From the NCBI GenBank assembly GCA_920105625.2, contig OV050030.1, forward strand, positions 241,087,889 to 241,151,888: 64,000 bases of DNA, in the 5' to 3' direction. Below are positions 50,201 to 63,875 of this stretch, in pieces. A program made the position numbers and the translations under genes. Positions within the stretch are counted from its first letter, which is position 1, and every line of letters begins with the position of its first letter. The notes beneath the pieces were generated by a model. That model was not told where the DNA came from. It made no database searches and worked only from the letters and a program-made list of their open reading frames with translations. Origin of the DNA: Clusia tigrina. Taxonomy: Eukaryota > Arthropoda > Insecta > Diptera > Clusiidae.

Positions 50201-53200
50201 AGATATGCTACCCTTGAGGCCCAAATCAAATACTGATAAAACTTCAAATGGCCCTAACTTCTATACGGTACGTCCTATATCTATCAAAATTTGCAACAAA
50301 CAAATTATTGTAACTATTTACTGGAGCGTCATAAAACCTTGAAATTTTGTAACAATAAAGTACTCGAGCCTCTTGTCAATTTAAGCTATCGCTCAATGCT
50401 ATGCTACCCTTGAGTCCCAAATCAGACACTGATAAAACTTCAAATGGCCCTATCTTCTATACGGTATGTCCTACACCTATCAAAGTTTGCATCATAGAAA
50501 TGCTTGTAACTTTTTACTGGACCGTTATAAGACCTTGAAAATTTGTAACAATAAAGTTCTCGAGCCTCTTGTCAATTTAAGCTATCGCTCAAAGCTATGC
50601 TACCCTTGAGTCCCAAATCAAACACTGATAAAATTTCAAATGGCCCTAACTTCTATACGGTACGTCCTACACCTATCAAAGTTTGCAACATACAAATGCT
50701 TGTAACTTTTTACTGGAGCGTCATAAAAGCTTGAAATTTTGTAACAATAAAGTACTCGAGCCTCTTGTCAATTTAAGCTATCGCTCAAAGCTATGCTACA
50801 CTTGAGTCTCAAATCAAACACTAATAAAACTTCAAATGGCCCTAACTTCTATACGGTACGTCCTACACCTATCAAAGTTTGCAACATACAAATGCTTGTA
50901 ACCTTTAACTGGAGCGTCATAAAACCTTGAAATTTTGTAACAATAAAGTACTCGTGCCTCTTGTCAATTTAAGCTATCGCTCAAAGCTATGCTACCCTTG
51001 AGTCTCAAATCAAACACTAATAAAACTTCAAATGGCCCCAGCTTCTATACGGTACGTCCTACACCTATCAAAGTTTGCAACATACAAATGCTTGTAACTT
51101 TTTACTGGAGCGTCATAAAACCTTGAAATTTTGTAACAATAAAGTACTCGAGCCTCTTGTCAATTTAAGCTATCGCTCAAAGCTATGCTACCCTTGAGTC
51201 CCAAATCAAACACTGATAAAACTTCAAATGGCCCTAACTTCTATACGGTACGTCCTACACCTGTCAAAGTTTGCAACATATAAATGCTTGTAACTTTTTA
51301 CTGGAGCGTCATAAAGCCTTGAAATTGTGTAACAATAAAGTACTCGAGCCTCTTGTCAATTTAAGCTATCGCTCAAAGCTATGCTACCCTTGAGTCCCAA
51401 ATCAAACTCTGATAAAACTTCAAATGGCCCTAACTTCTATACGGTACGTCCTACACCTATCAAAGTTTGCAACATACAAATGCTTGTTACATTTTACTGG
51501 AGCGTCATAAAACCTTGAAATTTCGTAACAATAAAGTACTCGAGCCTCTTGTCAATTTAAGCTATCGCTCAAAGCTATGCTACCCTTGAGTCCCAACTCA
51601 AACACTGATTAAGCTTCAAATGGCCCTAACTTCTATACGGTACGTCCTACAACTATCAAAGTTTGCAACATACAAATGCTTGTAACTTTTTACTGGAGCG
51701 TCATAAAACCTTGAAATTTCGTAACAATAAAGTACTGGAGCCTCTTGTCAATTTAAGCTATCGCTCAAAGCTATGCTACCCTTGAGACCCAAATCAAACA
51801 CTGATAAAGCTTCAAATGGCCCTAGCTTCTATACGGTGCATCCTATACCTATCAAAGTTTGCAACATATAAATGCTTGTACCTTTTTACTGGAGCGTCAT
51901 AACACCTTGCAATTTTGTAAGAATAAAGTACTCGATCCTCTTGTCTATTTAAGCTATCGCTCAAAGCTTTGCTACCCTTGAGGCCCAAATCAAATACTGA
52001 TAAAACTTCAAATGGCCCTAACTTCTATACGGTACGTCCTATACCTATCAAAATTTGCAACAAACAAATTATTGTAACTATTTACTGGAGCGTCATAAAA
52101 CCTTGAAATTTTGTAACAATAAAGTACTCGAGCCTCTTGTCATTATACGCTATCGCTCAAAGCTATGCTACCCTTGAGTCCTAAATCAAACATTGATAAA
52201 ACTTCAAATGGCCCTAACTTCTATACGGTACGTCCTACACCTATGAAAGTTTGCAACATACAAATGCTTGTAACTTTTTACTGGAGCGTCATAAAGCATT
52301 TGAAATTTTGTAACAATAAAGTATTCGCGCCTCTTGTCAATTTAAGCTATCGCTCAAAGCTATGCTACCCTTGAGTCACAAATGAAATACTGATAAAACT
52401 TCAAATGGCCCTTACTTCTATACGGTACGTCCTACACCTATCAAAGTTTGCAACATACAAATGCTTGTAACTTTTTACTGGAGCGCCATAAAACCTTGAA
52501 ATTTTGTAACAATAAAGTACTCGAGCCTCTTGTCAATTTAAGCTATCGCTCAAAGCTATGCTACCCTTGAGTCCGAAATCAAACACTGATAAAGCTTCAA
52601 ATGGTCCTAACTTCTATACGGAACGTCCTACACCTATCAAAGTTTGCAACATACAAATGCTTGTAACTTTTTACTGGAGCGTCATAAAACCTTGAAATTT
52701 TGTAACAATAAAGTACTCGAGCCTCTTGTCAGTTTACGCTATCGCTCAAAGCTATGCTACCCTTGATTCCTAAATCAAACATTGACAAAACTTCAAATGG
52801 CCCTAACTTCTATACGGTACGTCCTACATCTATCAAAGTTTGCAACATACAAATGCTTGTAACTTTTTACTGGAGCGTCATAAAACCTTGAAATTTCGTA
52901 ACAATAAAGTACTGGAGCCTCTTGTCAATTTAAGCTATCGCTCAAAGCTATGCTACCCTTGAGTCCCAAATCAAACACTGATAAAGCTTCAAATGGCCCT
53001 AACTTCTATACGGTGCATCCTATACCTATCAAAGTTTGCAACATATAAATGATTGTACCTTTTTACTGGAGCGTCATAACACCTTGCAATTTTGTAAGAA
53101 TAAAGTACTCGAGCCTCTTGTCTATTTAAGCTATTGCTCAAAGCTATGCTACCCTTGAGGCCCAAATCAAATACTGATAAAACTTCAAATGGCCCTAACT

Positions 53201-53676
53201 TCTATACGGTACGTCCTATACCTATCAAAATTTGCAACAAACAAATTATTGTAACTATTTACTGGAGCGTCATAAAACCTTGAAATTTCGTAACAATAAA
53301 GTACTGGAGCCTCTTGTCAATTTAAGCTATCGCTCAAAGCTATGCTACCCTTGAGTCCCAAATCAAACACTGATAAAGCTTCAAATGGCCCTAACTTCTA
53401 TACGGTGCATCCTATACCTATCAAAGTTTGCAACATATAAATGCTTGTACCTTTTTACTGGAGCGTCATAACACCTTGCAATTTTGTAAGAATAAAGTAC
53501 TCGAGCCTCTTGTCTATTTAAGCTATCGCTCAAAGATATGCTACCCTTGAGGCCCAAATCAAATACTGATAAAACTTCAAATGGCCCTAACTTCTATACG
53601 GTACGTCCTATATCTATCAAAATTTGCAACAAACAAATTATTGTAACTATTTACTGGAGCGTCATAAAACCTTGAA
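46808..53676 (+). repeat. Imperfect tandem duplication, 18-monomer and 17-monomer copies
   Basis: About 46,808-50,340 is followed directly by about 50,341-53,676. GGACCGTTATAAG pairs at offset 3,529 (46,990 and 50,519). TGCTACACTTGAG pairs at offset 3,333 (47,461 and 50,794), and the dimer marker at 49,558 pairs with 52,891, also at 3,333. The one-monomer change in offset places a missing monomer in the second copy. The first copy has the extra monomer with GCCAAGTTAAGC, AAAACTTAAAATGG and CTGTACGATACG at about 47,135-47,330. Both copies carry AAGCATTTGAAA, which gives the extra base in 3,333 (17 x 196 + 1). Confidence 0.8.
49558..50341 (+). repeat. 392-bp dimer, two tandem copies
   Basis: AAATTTCGTAACAATAAAGTACTGG occurs at 49,558 and 49,950. 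Each starts a two-monomer unit: first a GGTGCATCCTATACC / ATATAAATG monomer, then a CACCTTGCAATTTTGTAAG / GAGGCCCAAATC / ACAAACAAATTATTG monomer. The unit ends where a TTTTG-type monomer resumes at 50,341. Confidence 0.82.
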
Positions 53677-54066
53677 ATTTCGTAACAATAAAGTACTGGA
53701 GCCTCTTGTCAATTTAAGCTATCGCTCAAAGCTATGCTACCCTTCAGTCCCAAATCAAACACTGATAAAGCTTCAAATGGCCCTAACTTCTATACGGTGC
53801 ATCCTATACCTATCAAAGTTTGCAACATATAAATGCTTGTACCTTTTTACTGGAGCGTCATAACACCTTGCAATTTTGTAAGAATAAAGTACTCGAGCCT
53901 CTTGTCTATTTAAGCTATCGCTCAAAGCTATGCTACCCTTGAGGCCCAAATCAAATACTGATAAAACTTCAAATGGCCCTAACTTCTATACGGTACGTCC
54001 TATACCTATCAAAATTTGCAACAAACAAATTATTGTAACTATTTACTGGAGCGTCATAAAACCTTG
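52891..54066 (+). repeat. 392-bp dimer, three tandem copies
   Basis: The dimer starts at 52,891, 53,283 and 53,675 and ends at 54,066. The first two copies pair with 49,558-50,341 at offset 3,333, including the private ATATAAATGATTG and AAAGATATGCTACC with CCTATATCTATC changes. The third copy is extra and carries CCCTTCAGTCCC near 53,742. Confidence 0.82.
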
Positions 54067-54295
54067 AAATTTTCTAACAATAAAGTACTCGAGCCTCTTG
54101 TCATTATACGCTATCGCTCAAAGCTATGCTACCCTTGAGTCCTAAATCAAACATTGATAAAACTTCAAATGGCCCTAACTTCTATACGGTACGTCCTACA
54201 CCTATGAAAGTTTGCAACATACAAATGCTTGTAACTTTTTACTGGAGCGTCATAAAGCCTTGAAATTTTGTAACAATAAAGTATTCGCGCCTCTT

Positions 54296-56674
54296 GTCAA
54301 TTTAAGCTATCGCTCAAAGCTATGCTACCCTTGAGTCACAAATGAAATACTGATAAAACTTCAAATGACCCTTACTTCTATACGGTACGTCCTACACCTA
54401 TCAAAGTTTGCAACATACAAATGCTTGTAACTTTTTACTGGAGCGCCATAAAACCTTGAAATTTTGTAACAATAAAGTACTCGAGCCTCTTGTCAATTTA
54501 TCGCTCAAAGCTATGCTACCCTTGAGTCCCAAATCAAACAATGATAAAGCTTCAAATGGTCCTAACTTCTATACGGAACATCCTGCACCTATCAAAGTTT
54601 GCAACATACAAATGCTTGTAACTTTTTACTGGAGCGTCATAAAACCTTGAAATTTTGTAACAATAAAGTACTCGAGCCTCTTGCCATTATACGATATCGT
54701 TCAAAGCTATGCTACCCTTGAGTCCTAAATCAAACATTGATAAAACTTCAAATGGCCCTAACTTCTATATGGTACGTCCTACACCTATCAAAGTTTGCAA
54801 CATACAAATGCTTGTAACTTTTTACTGGAGCGTCATAAAACCTTGAAATTTTGTAACAATAAAGTACTCGAGCCTCTTGTCAATTTAAGCTATCGCTCAA
54901 AGCTATGCTACCCTTGATTCACAAATCAAACACTGATACAACTTCAAATGGACCTAACCTCTATACGGAACGTCCTACACCTATCAAAGTTTGCAACATA
55001 CAAATGCTTGTAACTTTTTACTGGAGCGTCATAACACCTTGAATCTTTGTAACAATAAACTACTCGAGCCTCTTGTCAATTTAAGCTATCGCTCAAAGTT
55101 ATGCTACCCTTGATTCACAAATCAAACACTGATACAACTTCAAATGGACCTAACTTCTATACGGAACGTCCTACACCTATCAAAGTTTGCAACATACAAA
55201 TGCTTGTAACTTTTTACTGGAGCGTCATAACACCTTGCAATTTTGTAACAATAAACTACTCGAGCCTCTTGTCAATTTAAGCTATCGCTCAAAGCTATGC
55301 TACCCTTGAGTCCCAAATCAAACACTGATAAAACTTCAAATGGCCCTAACTCCGATACGGAACGTCCTACACCTATCAAAGTTTGCAACATACAAATGCT
55401 TGTAACTTTTTACTAGAGCGTCATAAAACCTTGAAATTTTGTAACAATAAAGTACTCGAGCCTCTTGTCAATTTAAGCTATCGCTCAAAGCTGTGCTACC
55501 CTTGAGTCCAAAATCAAACACTGATAAAACTTCAAATGGCCCTAACTTCTATATGATACGTCCTACACCTATCAAAGTTTGCAACATACAAATGCTTGTA
55601 AGTTTTTACTGGAGCGTCATAAAACCTTGAAATTTTGTAACAATAAAGTACTCGAGCCTCTGGTCAATTTAAGCTATCGCTCAAAGCTATGCTACCCTTG
55701 AGTCCCAAATCAAATACTGATAAAACTTCAAATGGCCCTAACTCCGATACGGAACGTCCTACACATATCAAAGTTTGCAACATACAAATGCTTGTAACTT
55801 TTTACTGGAGCGTCATAAAACCTTGAAATTTTGTAACAATAAAGTACTCGAGCCTCTTGTCAATTTAAGCTATCGCTCAAAGCTATGATACCCTTGAGTC
55901 CCAAATCAAACACTGATAAAACTTCAAATGGCCCTAACTTCTATACGGTACGTCCTACTCCTATTAAAGTTTGCAACATACAAATGCTTGTAACTTTTTA
56001 CTGGAGCGTCATAAAACCTTGAAATTTTGTAACAATAAAGTACTCGAGCCTCTTGTCAATTTAAGCTATCGCTCAATGCTATGCTACCCTTGAGTCCCAA
56101 ATCAGACACTGATAAAACTTCAAATGGCCCTATCTTCTATACGGTATGTCCTACACCTATCAAAGTTTGCATCATAGAAATGCTTGTAACTTTTTACTGG
56201 ACCGTTATAAGACCTTGAAAATTTGTAACAATAAAGTTCTCGAGCCTCTTGTCAATTTAAGCTATCGCTCAAAGCTATGCTACCCTTGAGTCCCAAATCA
56301 AACACTGATAAAATTTCAAATGGCCCTAACTTCTATACGGTACGTCCTACACCTATCAAAGTTTGCAACATACAAATGCTTGTAACTTTTTACTGGAGCG
56401 TCATAAAACCTTGAAATTTTGTAACAATAAAGTACTCGAGCCTCTTGTCAGTTTACGCTATCGCTCAAAGCTATTCTACCCTTGATTCCTAAATCAAACA
56501 TTGATAAAACTTCAAATGGCCCTAACTTATATACGGTACGTCCTACACCTATCAAAGTTTGCAACATACAAATGCTTGTAACTTTTTACTGGAGCGTCAT
56601 AAAGCCTTGAAATTTTGTAACAATAAAGTATTCGAGCCTCTTGTCAATTTAAGCTATCGCTCAAAGCTATGCTA
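54296..56674 (+). repeat. 2.2-2.4 kb block, copy 2 of 3
   Basis: This copy pairs with 59,774-62,152 at a constant offset of 5,478 bp. It extends slightly further right than copy 1 does, through CTATTCTACCC with CTTATATACGG (near 56,471 and 61,949). Private changes are CCTGCACC near 54,582 and TTGAATCTTTG near 55,038. Confidence 0.78.
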
Positions 56675-57001
56675 CCCTTGAGTCCCAAATCAAACACTGA
56701 TAAAACTTCAAATGGCCCTAACTTCTATACGGTACGTCCTACACCTATCAAAGTTTGCAACATACAAATGCTTGTAACTTTTTACTGAAGCGTCATAAAA
56801 CCTTGAAATTTTGTAAGAATAAAGTACTCGAGCCTCTTGTCAATTTAAGCTTTCGCTCAAAACTATGCTTCCCTTGAGCCACAAATCAAACACTGATAAA
56901 ACTTCAAATGGCCCTAACTTCTATACGGTACCTCCTACACCTGTCAAAGTTTGCAACATACAAATGCTTGTAGCTTTTTACTGGAGCGTCATAAAACCTT
57001 G

Positions 57002-57785
57002 AAATTTTGTAACAATAAAGTACTGGAGCCTCTTGTCAATTTAAGCTATCGCTCAAAGCTATGCTACCCTTGAGTCCAAAATAAAACACTGATAAAGCTT
57101 CAAATGGCCCTAACTTCCATACGGTGCATCCTATACCTATCAAAGTTTGCAACATATAAATGCTTGTACCTTTTTACTGGAGCGTCATAACACCTTGCAA
57201 TTTTGTAAGAATAAAGTACTCGAGCCTCTTGTCTATTTAAGCTATCGCTCAAAGCTATGCTACCCTTGAGGCCCAAATCAAATACTGATAAAACTTCAAA
57301 TGACCCTAACTTCTATACGGTACGTCCTATACCTATCAAAATTTGCAACAAACAAATTATTGTAACTATTTACTGGAGCGTCATAAAACCTTGAAATTTC
57401 GTAACAATAAAGTACTGGAGCCTCTTGTCAATTTAAGCTATCGCTCAAAGCTATGCTACCCTTGAGTCCCAAATCAAACACTGATAAAGCTTCAAATGGC
57501 CCTAACTTCTATACGGTGCATCCTATACCTATCAAAGTTTGCAACATATAAATGCTTGTACCTTTTTACTGGAGCGTCATAACACCTTGCAATTTTGTAA
57601 GAATAAAGTACTCGAGCCTCTTGTCTATTTAAGCTATCGCTCAAAGCTATGCTACCCTTGAGGCCCAAATCAAATACTGATAAAACTTCAAATGGCCCTA
57701 ACTTCTATACGGTACGTCCTATACCTATCAAAATTTGCAACAAACAAATTATTGTAACTATTTACTGGAGCGTCATAAAACCTTG
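57002..57785 (+). repeat. 392-bp dimer, two tandem copies (third locus)
   Basis: Dimer units start at 57,002 (with TTTTG instead of TTTCG, but keeping TACTGGAGCC) and 57,394, and end before 57,786. Single-copy versions of the same dimer are at 43,877-44,268, 48,381-48,772 and 51,714-52,105, so the copy number at related positions is 1, 1, 2, 1, 3 and 2 along the window. Confidence 0.78.
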
Positions 57786-58349
57786 AAATTTTGTAACAAT
57801 AAAGTACTCGAGCCTCTTGTCATTATACGCTATCGCTCAAAGCTATGCTACCCTTGAGTCCTAAATCAAACATTGATAAAACTTCAAATGGCCCTAACTT
57901 CTATACGGTACGTCCTACACCTATGAAAGTTTGCAACATACAAATGCTTGTAACTTTTTACTGGAGCGTCATAAAGCCTTGAAATTTTGTAACAATAAAG
58001 TATTCGCGCCTCTTGTCAATTTAAGCTATCGCTCAAAGCTATGCTACCCTTGAGTCACAAATGAAATACTGATAAAACTTCAAATGGCCCTTACTTCTAT
58101 ACGGTACGTCCTACACCTATCAAAGTTTGCAACATACAAATGCTTGTAACTTTTTACTGGAGCGCCATAAAACCTTGAAATTTTGTAACAATAAAGTACT
58201 CGAGCCTCTTGTCAATTTAAGCTATCGCTCAAAGCTATGCTACCCTTGAGTCTGAAATGAAACACTGATAAAGCTTCAAATGGTCCTAACTTCTATACGG
58301 AACGTCCTACACCTATCAAAGTTTGCAACATACAAATGCTTGTAACTTT

Positions 58350-60695
58350 TTACTGGAGCGTCATAAAACCTTGAAATTTTGTAACAATAAAGTACTCGAG
58401 CCTCTTGTCAGTTTACGCTATCGCTCAAAGCTATGCTACCCTTGATTCCTAAATCAAACATTGATAAAACTTCAAATGGCCCTAACTTCTATACGGTACG
58501 TCCTACATCTATCAAAGTTTGCAACATACAAATGCTTGTAACTTTTTACTGGAGCGTCATAAAGCCTTGAAATTTTGTAACAATAAAGTATTCGAGCCTC
58601 TTGTCAATTTAAGCTATCGCTCAAAGCTATGCTACCCTTGAGTCACAAATGAAATACTGATAAAACTTCAAATGGCCCTTACTTTTATACGGTACGTCCT
58701 ACACCTATCAAAGTTTGCAACATACAAATGCTTGTAACTTTTTACTGGAGCGCCATAAAACCTTGAAATTTTGTAACAATAAAGTACTCGAGCCTCTTGT
58801 CAATTTATCGCTCAAAGCAATGCTACCCTTGAGTCCCAAATCAAACAATGATAAAGCTTCAAATGGTCCTAACTTCTATACGGAACATCCTACACCTATC
58901 AAAGTTTGCAACATACAAATGCTTGTAACTTTTTACTGGAGCGTCATAAAACCTTGAAATTTTGTAACAATAAAGTACTCGAGCCTCTTGCCATTATACG
59001 ATATCGTTCAAAGCTATGCTACCCTTGAGTCCTAATTCAAACATTGATAAAACTTCAAATGGCCCTAACTTCTATATGGTACGGCCTACACCTATCAAAG
59101 TTTGCAACATACAAATGCTTGTAACTTTTTACTGGAGCGTCATAAAACCTTGAAATTTTGTAACAATAAAGTACTCGAGCCTCTTGTCAATTTAAGCTAT
59201 CGCTCAAAGCTATGCTACCCTTGATTCACAAATCAAACACTGATACAACTTCAAATGGACCTAACTTCTATACGGAACGTCCTACACCTATCAAAGTTTG
59301 CAACATACAAATGCTTGTAACTTTTTACTGGAGCGTCATAACACCTTGAAATTTTGTAACAATAAACTACTCGAGCCTCTTGTCAATTTAAGCTATCGCT
59401 CAAAGCTATGCTACCCTTGATTCACAAATCAAACACTGATACAACTTCAAATGGACCTAACTTCTATACGGAACGTCCTACACCTATCAAAGTTTGCAAC
59501 ATACAAATGCTTGTAACTTTTTACTGGAGCGTCATAAAACCTTGAAATTTTGTAACAATAAAGTACTCGAGCCTCTTGTCAGTTTACGCTATCGCTCAAA
59601 GCTATGCTACCCTTGATTCCTATATCAAACATTGATAAAACTTCAAATGGCCCTAACTTCTATACGGTACGTCCTACATCTATCAAAGTTTGCAACATAC
59701 AAATGCTTGTAACTTTTTACTGGAGCGTCATAAAGCCTTCAAATTTTGTAACAATAAAGTATTCGAGCCTCTTGTCAATTTAAGCTATCGCTCAAAGCTA
59801 TGCTACCCTTGAGTCACAAATGAAATACTGATAAAACTTCAAATGGCCCTTACTTCTATACGGTACGTCCTACACCTATCAAAGTTTGCAACATACAAAT
59901 GCTTGTAACTTTTTACTGGAGCGCCATAAAACCTTGAAATTTTGTAACAATAAAGTACTCGAGCCTCTTGTCAATTTATCGCTCAAAGCTATGCTACCCT
60001 TGAATCCCAAATCAAACAATGATAAAGCTTCAAATGGTCCTAACTTCTATACGGAACATCCTACACCTATCAAAGTTTGCAACATACAAATGCTTGTAAC
60101 TTTTTACTGGAGCGTCATAAAACCTTGAAATTTTGTAACAATAAAGAACTCGAGCCTCTTGCCATTATACGATATCGTTCAAAGCTATGCTACCCTTGAG
60201 TCCTAAATCAAACATTGATAAAACTTCAAATGGCCCTAACTTCTATATGGTACGTCCTACACCTATCAAAGTTTGCAACATACAAATGCTTGTAACTTTT
60301 TACTGGAGCGTCATAAAACCTTGAAATTTTGTAACAATAAAGTACTCGAGCCTCTTGTCAATTTAAGCAATCGCTCAAAGCTATGCTACCCTTGATTCAC
60401 AAATCAAACACTGATACAACTTCAAATGGACCTAACTTCTATACGGAACGTCCTACACCTATCAAAGTTTGCAACATACAAATGCTTGTAACTTTTTACT
60501 GGAGCGTCATAACACCTTGAAATTTTGTAACAATAAACTACTCGAGCCTCTTTTCAATTTAAGCTATCGCTCAAAGCTATGCTACCCTTGATTCACAAAT
60601 CAAACACTGATACAACTTCAAATGGACCTAACTTCTATACGGAACGTCCTACACCTATCAAAGTTTGCAACATACAAATGCTTGTAACTTTTTAC
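58350..60695 (+). repeat. Tandem duplication of a six-monomer ~1,171-bp unit (domain C)
   Basis: About 58,350-59,520 is followed by about 59,521-60,695 at an offset of 1,171 bp, which is six monomers minus the 5-bp deletion. Paired markers are GTCAGTTTACGC with GATTCCT, GAGTCACAAATG, CAATTTATCGC, CCATTATACG with ATATCGTTC, and GATTCACAAATC. Confidence 0.75.
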
Positions 60696-62152
60696 AGGAG
60701 CGTCATAACACCTTGAAATTTTGTAACAATAAACTACTCGAGCCTCTTGTCAATTTAAGCTATCGCTCAAAGCTATGCTACCCTTGAGTCCCAAATCAAA
60801 CACTGATAAGACTTCAAATGGCCCTAACTCCGATACGGAACGTCCTACACCTATCAAAGTTTGCAACATACAAATGCTTGTAACTTTTTACTAGAGCGTC
60901 ATAAAACCTTGAAATTTTGTAACAATAAAGTACTCGAGCCTCTTGTCAATTTAAGCTATCGCTCAAAGCTGTGCTACCCTTGAGTCCAAAATCAAACACT
61001 GATAAAACTTCAAATGGCCCTAACTTCTATATGATACGTCCTACACCTATCAAAGTTTGCAACATACAAATGCTTGTAAGTTTTTACTGGAGCGTCATAA
61101 AACCTTGAAATTTTGTAACAATAAAGTACTCGAGCCTCTGGTCAATTTAAGCTATCGCTCAAAGCTATGCTACCCTTGAGTCCCAAATCAAATACTGATA
61201 AAACTTCAAATGGCCCTAACTCCGATACGGAACGTCCTACACATATCAAAGTTTGCAACATACAAATGCTTGTAACTTTTTACTGGAGCGTCATAAAACC
61301 TTGAAATTTTGTAACAATAAAGTACTCGAGCCTCTTGTCAATTTAAGCTATCGCTCAAAGCTATGATACCCTTGAGTCCCAAATCAAACACTGATAAAAC
61401 TTCAAATGGCCCTAACTTCTATACGGTACGTCCTACTCCTATTAAAGTTTGCAACATACAAATGCTTGTAACTTTTTACTGGAGCGTCATAAAACCTTGA
61501 AATTTTGTAACAATAAAGTACTCGAGCCTCTTGTCAATTTAAGCTATCGCTCAATGCTATGCTACCCTTGAGTCCCAAATCAGACACTGATAAAACTTCA
61601 AATGGCCCTATCTTCTATACGGTATGTCCTACACCTATCAAAGTTTGCATCATAGAAATGCTTGTAACTTTTTACTGGACCGTTATAAGACCTTGAAAAT
61701 TTGTAACAATAAAGTTCTCGAGCCTCTTGTCAATTTAAGCTATCGCTCAAAGCTATGCTACCCTTGAGTCCCAAATCAAACACTGATAAAATTTCAAATG
61801 GCCCTAACTTCTATACGGTACGTCCTACACCTATCAAAGTTTGCAACATACAAATGCTTGTAACTTTTTACTGGAGCGTCATAAAACCTTGAAATGTTGT
61901 AACAATAAAGTACTCGAGCCTCTTGTCAGTTTACGCTATCGCTCAAAGCTATTCTACCCTTGATTCCTAAATCAAACATTGATAAAACTTCAAATGGCCC
62001 TAACTTATATACGGTACGTCCTACACCTATCAAAGTTTGCAACATACAAATGCTTGTAACTTTTTACTGGAGCGTCATAAAGCCTTGAAATTTTGTAACA
62101 ATAAAGTATTCGAGCCTCTTGTCAATTTAAGCTATCGCTCAAAGCTATGCTA
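59774..62152 (+). repeat. 2.2-2.4 kb block, copy 3 of 3
   Basis: This is the third copy of the marker series. Private changes are CCTTGAATCCC near 60,000, TAAAGAACTCG near 60,143, TTTTACAGGAGC near 60,691 and GAAATGTTG near 61,891. Related but more diverged monomers continue from 62.2 to 63.5 kb, including a second GGACCGTTATAAG-type monomer near 63,441. Confidence 0.78.
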
Positions 62153-63489
62153 CCCTTGAGTCACAAATGAAATACTGATAAAACTTCAAATGGCACTTAC
62201 TTCTATACGGTACGTCCTACACCTATCAAAGTTTGCAACATACAAATGCTTGTAACTTTTTACTGGAGCGCCATAAAACCTTGAAATTTTGTAACAATAA
62301 AGTACTCGAGCCTCTTGTCAATTTAAGCTATCGCTCAAAGCTATGCTACCCTTGAGTCCCAAATCAAACACTGATAAAGCTTCAAATGGTCCTAACTTCT
62401 ATACGGAACGTCCTACATTTATCAAAGTTTGCAACATACAAATGCTTGTAACTTTTTACTAGAGCGTCATAACACCTTGAAATTTTGTAACAATAAAGTA
62501 CTCGAGCCTCTGGTCAATTTAAGCTATCGCTCAAAGCTATGCTACCCTTGAGTCCCAAATCAAACACTGATAAAACTTCAAATGGCCCTAACTTCTATAC
62601 GGTACGTCCTACACCTATCAAAGTTTACAACATACAAATGCTTGTAACTTTTTACTGGAGCGTCATAAAACCTTGAAATTTTGTAACAATAAAGTACTCG
62701 AGCCTCTTGTCAATTTAAGCTATCGCTCAAATCTGTGCTACCCTTGAGTCCAAAATCAAACGCTGATAAAACTTCAAATGGCCCTAACTTCTATATGATA
62801 CGTCCTACACCTATCAAAGTTTGCAACATACAAATGCTTGTAAGTTTTTACTGGAGCGTCATAAAACCTTGAAATTTTGTAACAATAAAGTACTCGAGCC
62901 TCTTGTCAATTTAAGCTATCGCTCAAAGCTATGCTACCCTTGAGTCCCAAATCAAACACTGATAAAACTTCAAATGGCCCTAACTCCGATACGGAACGTC
63001 CTACACATATCAAATTTTGCAACATACAAATGCTTGTCACTTTTTACTGGAGCGTCATAAAACCTTGAAATTTTGTAACAATAAAGTCCTCGAGCCTCTT
63101 GTCAATTTAAGCTATCGCTCAAAGCTATGCTACCCTTGAGTCCCAAATCAAACACTGATAAAACTTCAAATGGCCCTAACTTCTATACGGTACGTCCTAT
63201 TCCTATTAAAGTTCGCAACATACAAATGCTTGTAACTTTTTACTGGAGCGTCATAAAACCTTGAAATTTTGTAACAATAAAGTACTCGAGCCTCTTGTCA
63301 ATTTAAGCTATCGCTCAATGCTATGCTAACCTTGAGTCCTAAATCAGACACTGATAAAACTTCAAATGGCCCTATCTTCTATACGGTACGTCCTACACCT
63401 ATCAAAGTTTGCATCATAGGAATGCTTGTAACTTTTTACTGGACCGTTATAAGACCTTGAAATTTTGTAACAATAAAGTACTCGAGCCT

Positions 63490-63875
63490 CTTGTCAATTT
63501 AAGCTATCGCTCAAAGCTATGCTACCCTTGAGTCCCAAATCAAACACTGATAAAACTTCAAATGGCCCTAACTTCTATACGGTACGTCCTACACCTATCA
63601 AAGTTTGCAACATACAAATGCTTGTAACTTTTTACTGAAGCGTCATAAAACCTTGAAATTTTGTAAGAATAAAGTACTCGAGCCTCTTGTCAATTTAAGC
63701 TTTCGCTCAAAACTATGCTACCCTTGAGCCACAAATCAAACACTGATAAAACTTCAAATGGCCCTAACTTCTATACGGTACCTCCTACACCTGTCAAAGT
63801 TTGCAACATACAAATGCTTGTAGCTTTTTACTGGAGCGTCATAAAACCTTGAAATTTTGTAACAATAAAGTACTC
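63490..63875 (+). repeat. Two-monomer block shared with 56.64-57.02 kb
   Basis: TTTTACTGAAGCG (near 56,780 and 63,630), AGCTTTCGCTC with AAACTATGC, CTTGAGCCACAAATC and ACGGTACCTCC are shared at an offset of 6,850 bp (35 monomers minus 10 bases, the size of two 5-bp deletions). This shows that the domain C super-structure continues up to the window end. Confidence 0.7.

Noticed and set aside
21833..60695. A common origin for the two 1,171-bp tandem duplications (21.8-24.2 kb and 58.4-60.7 kb)
   Set aside because: The equal size is coincidental. Each is six monomers minus five bases, but the small indels responsible differ and the monomer types belong to different domains.
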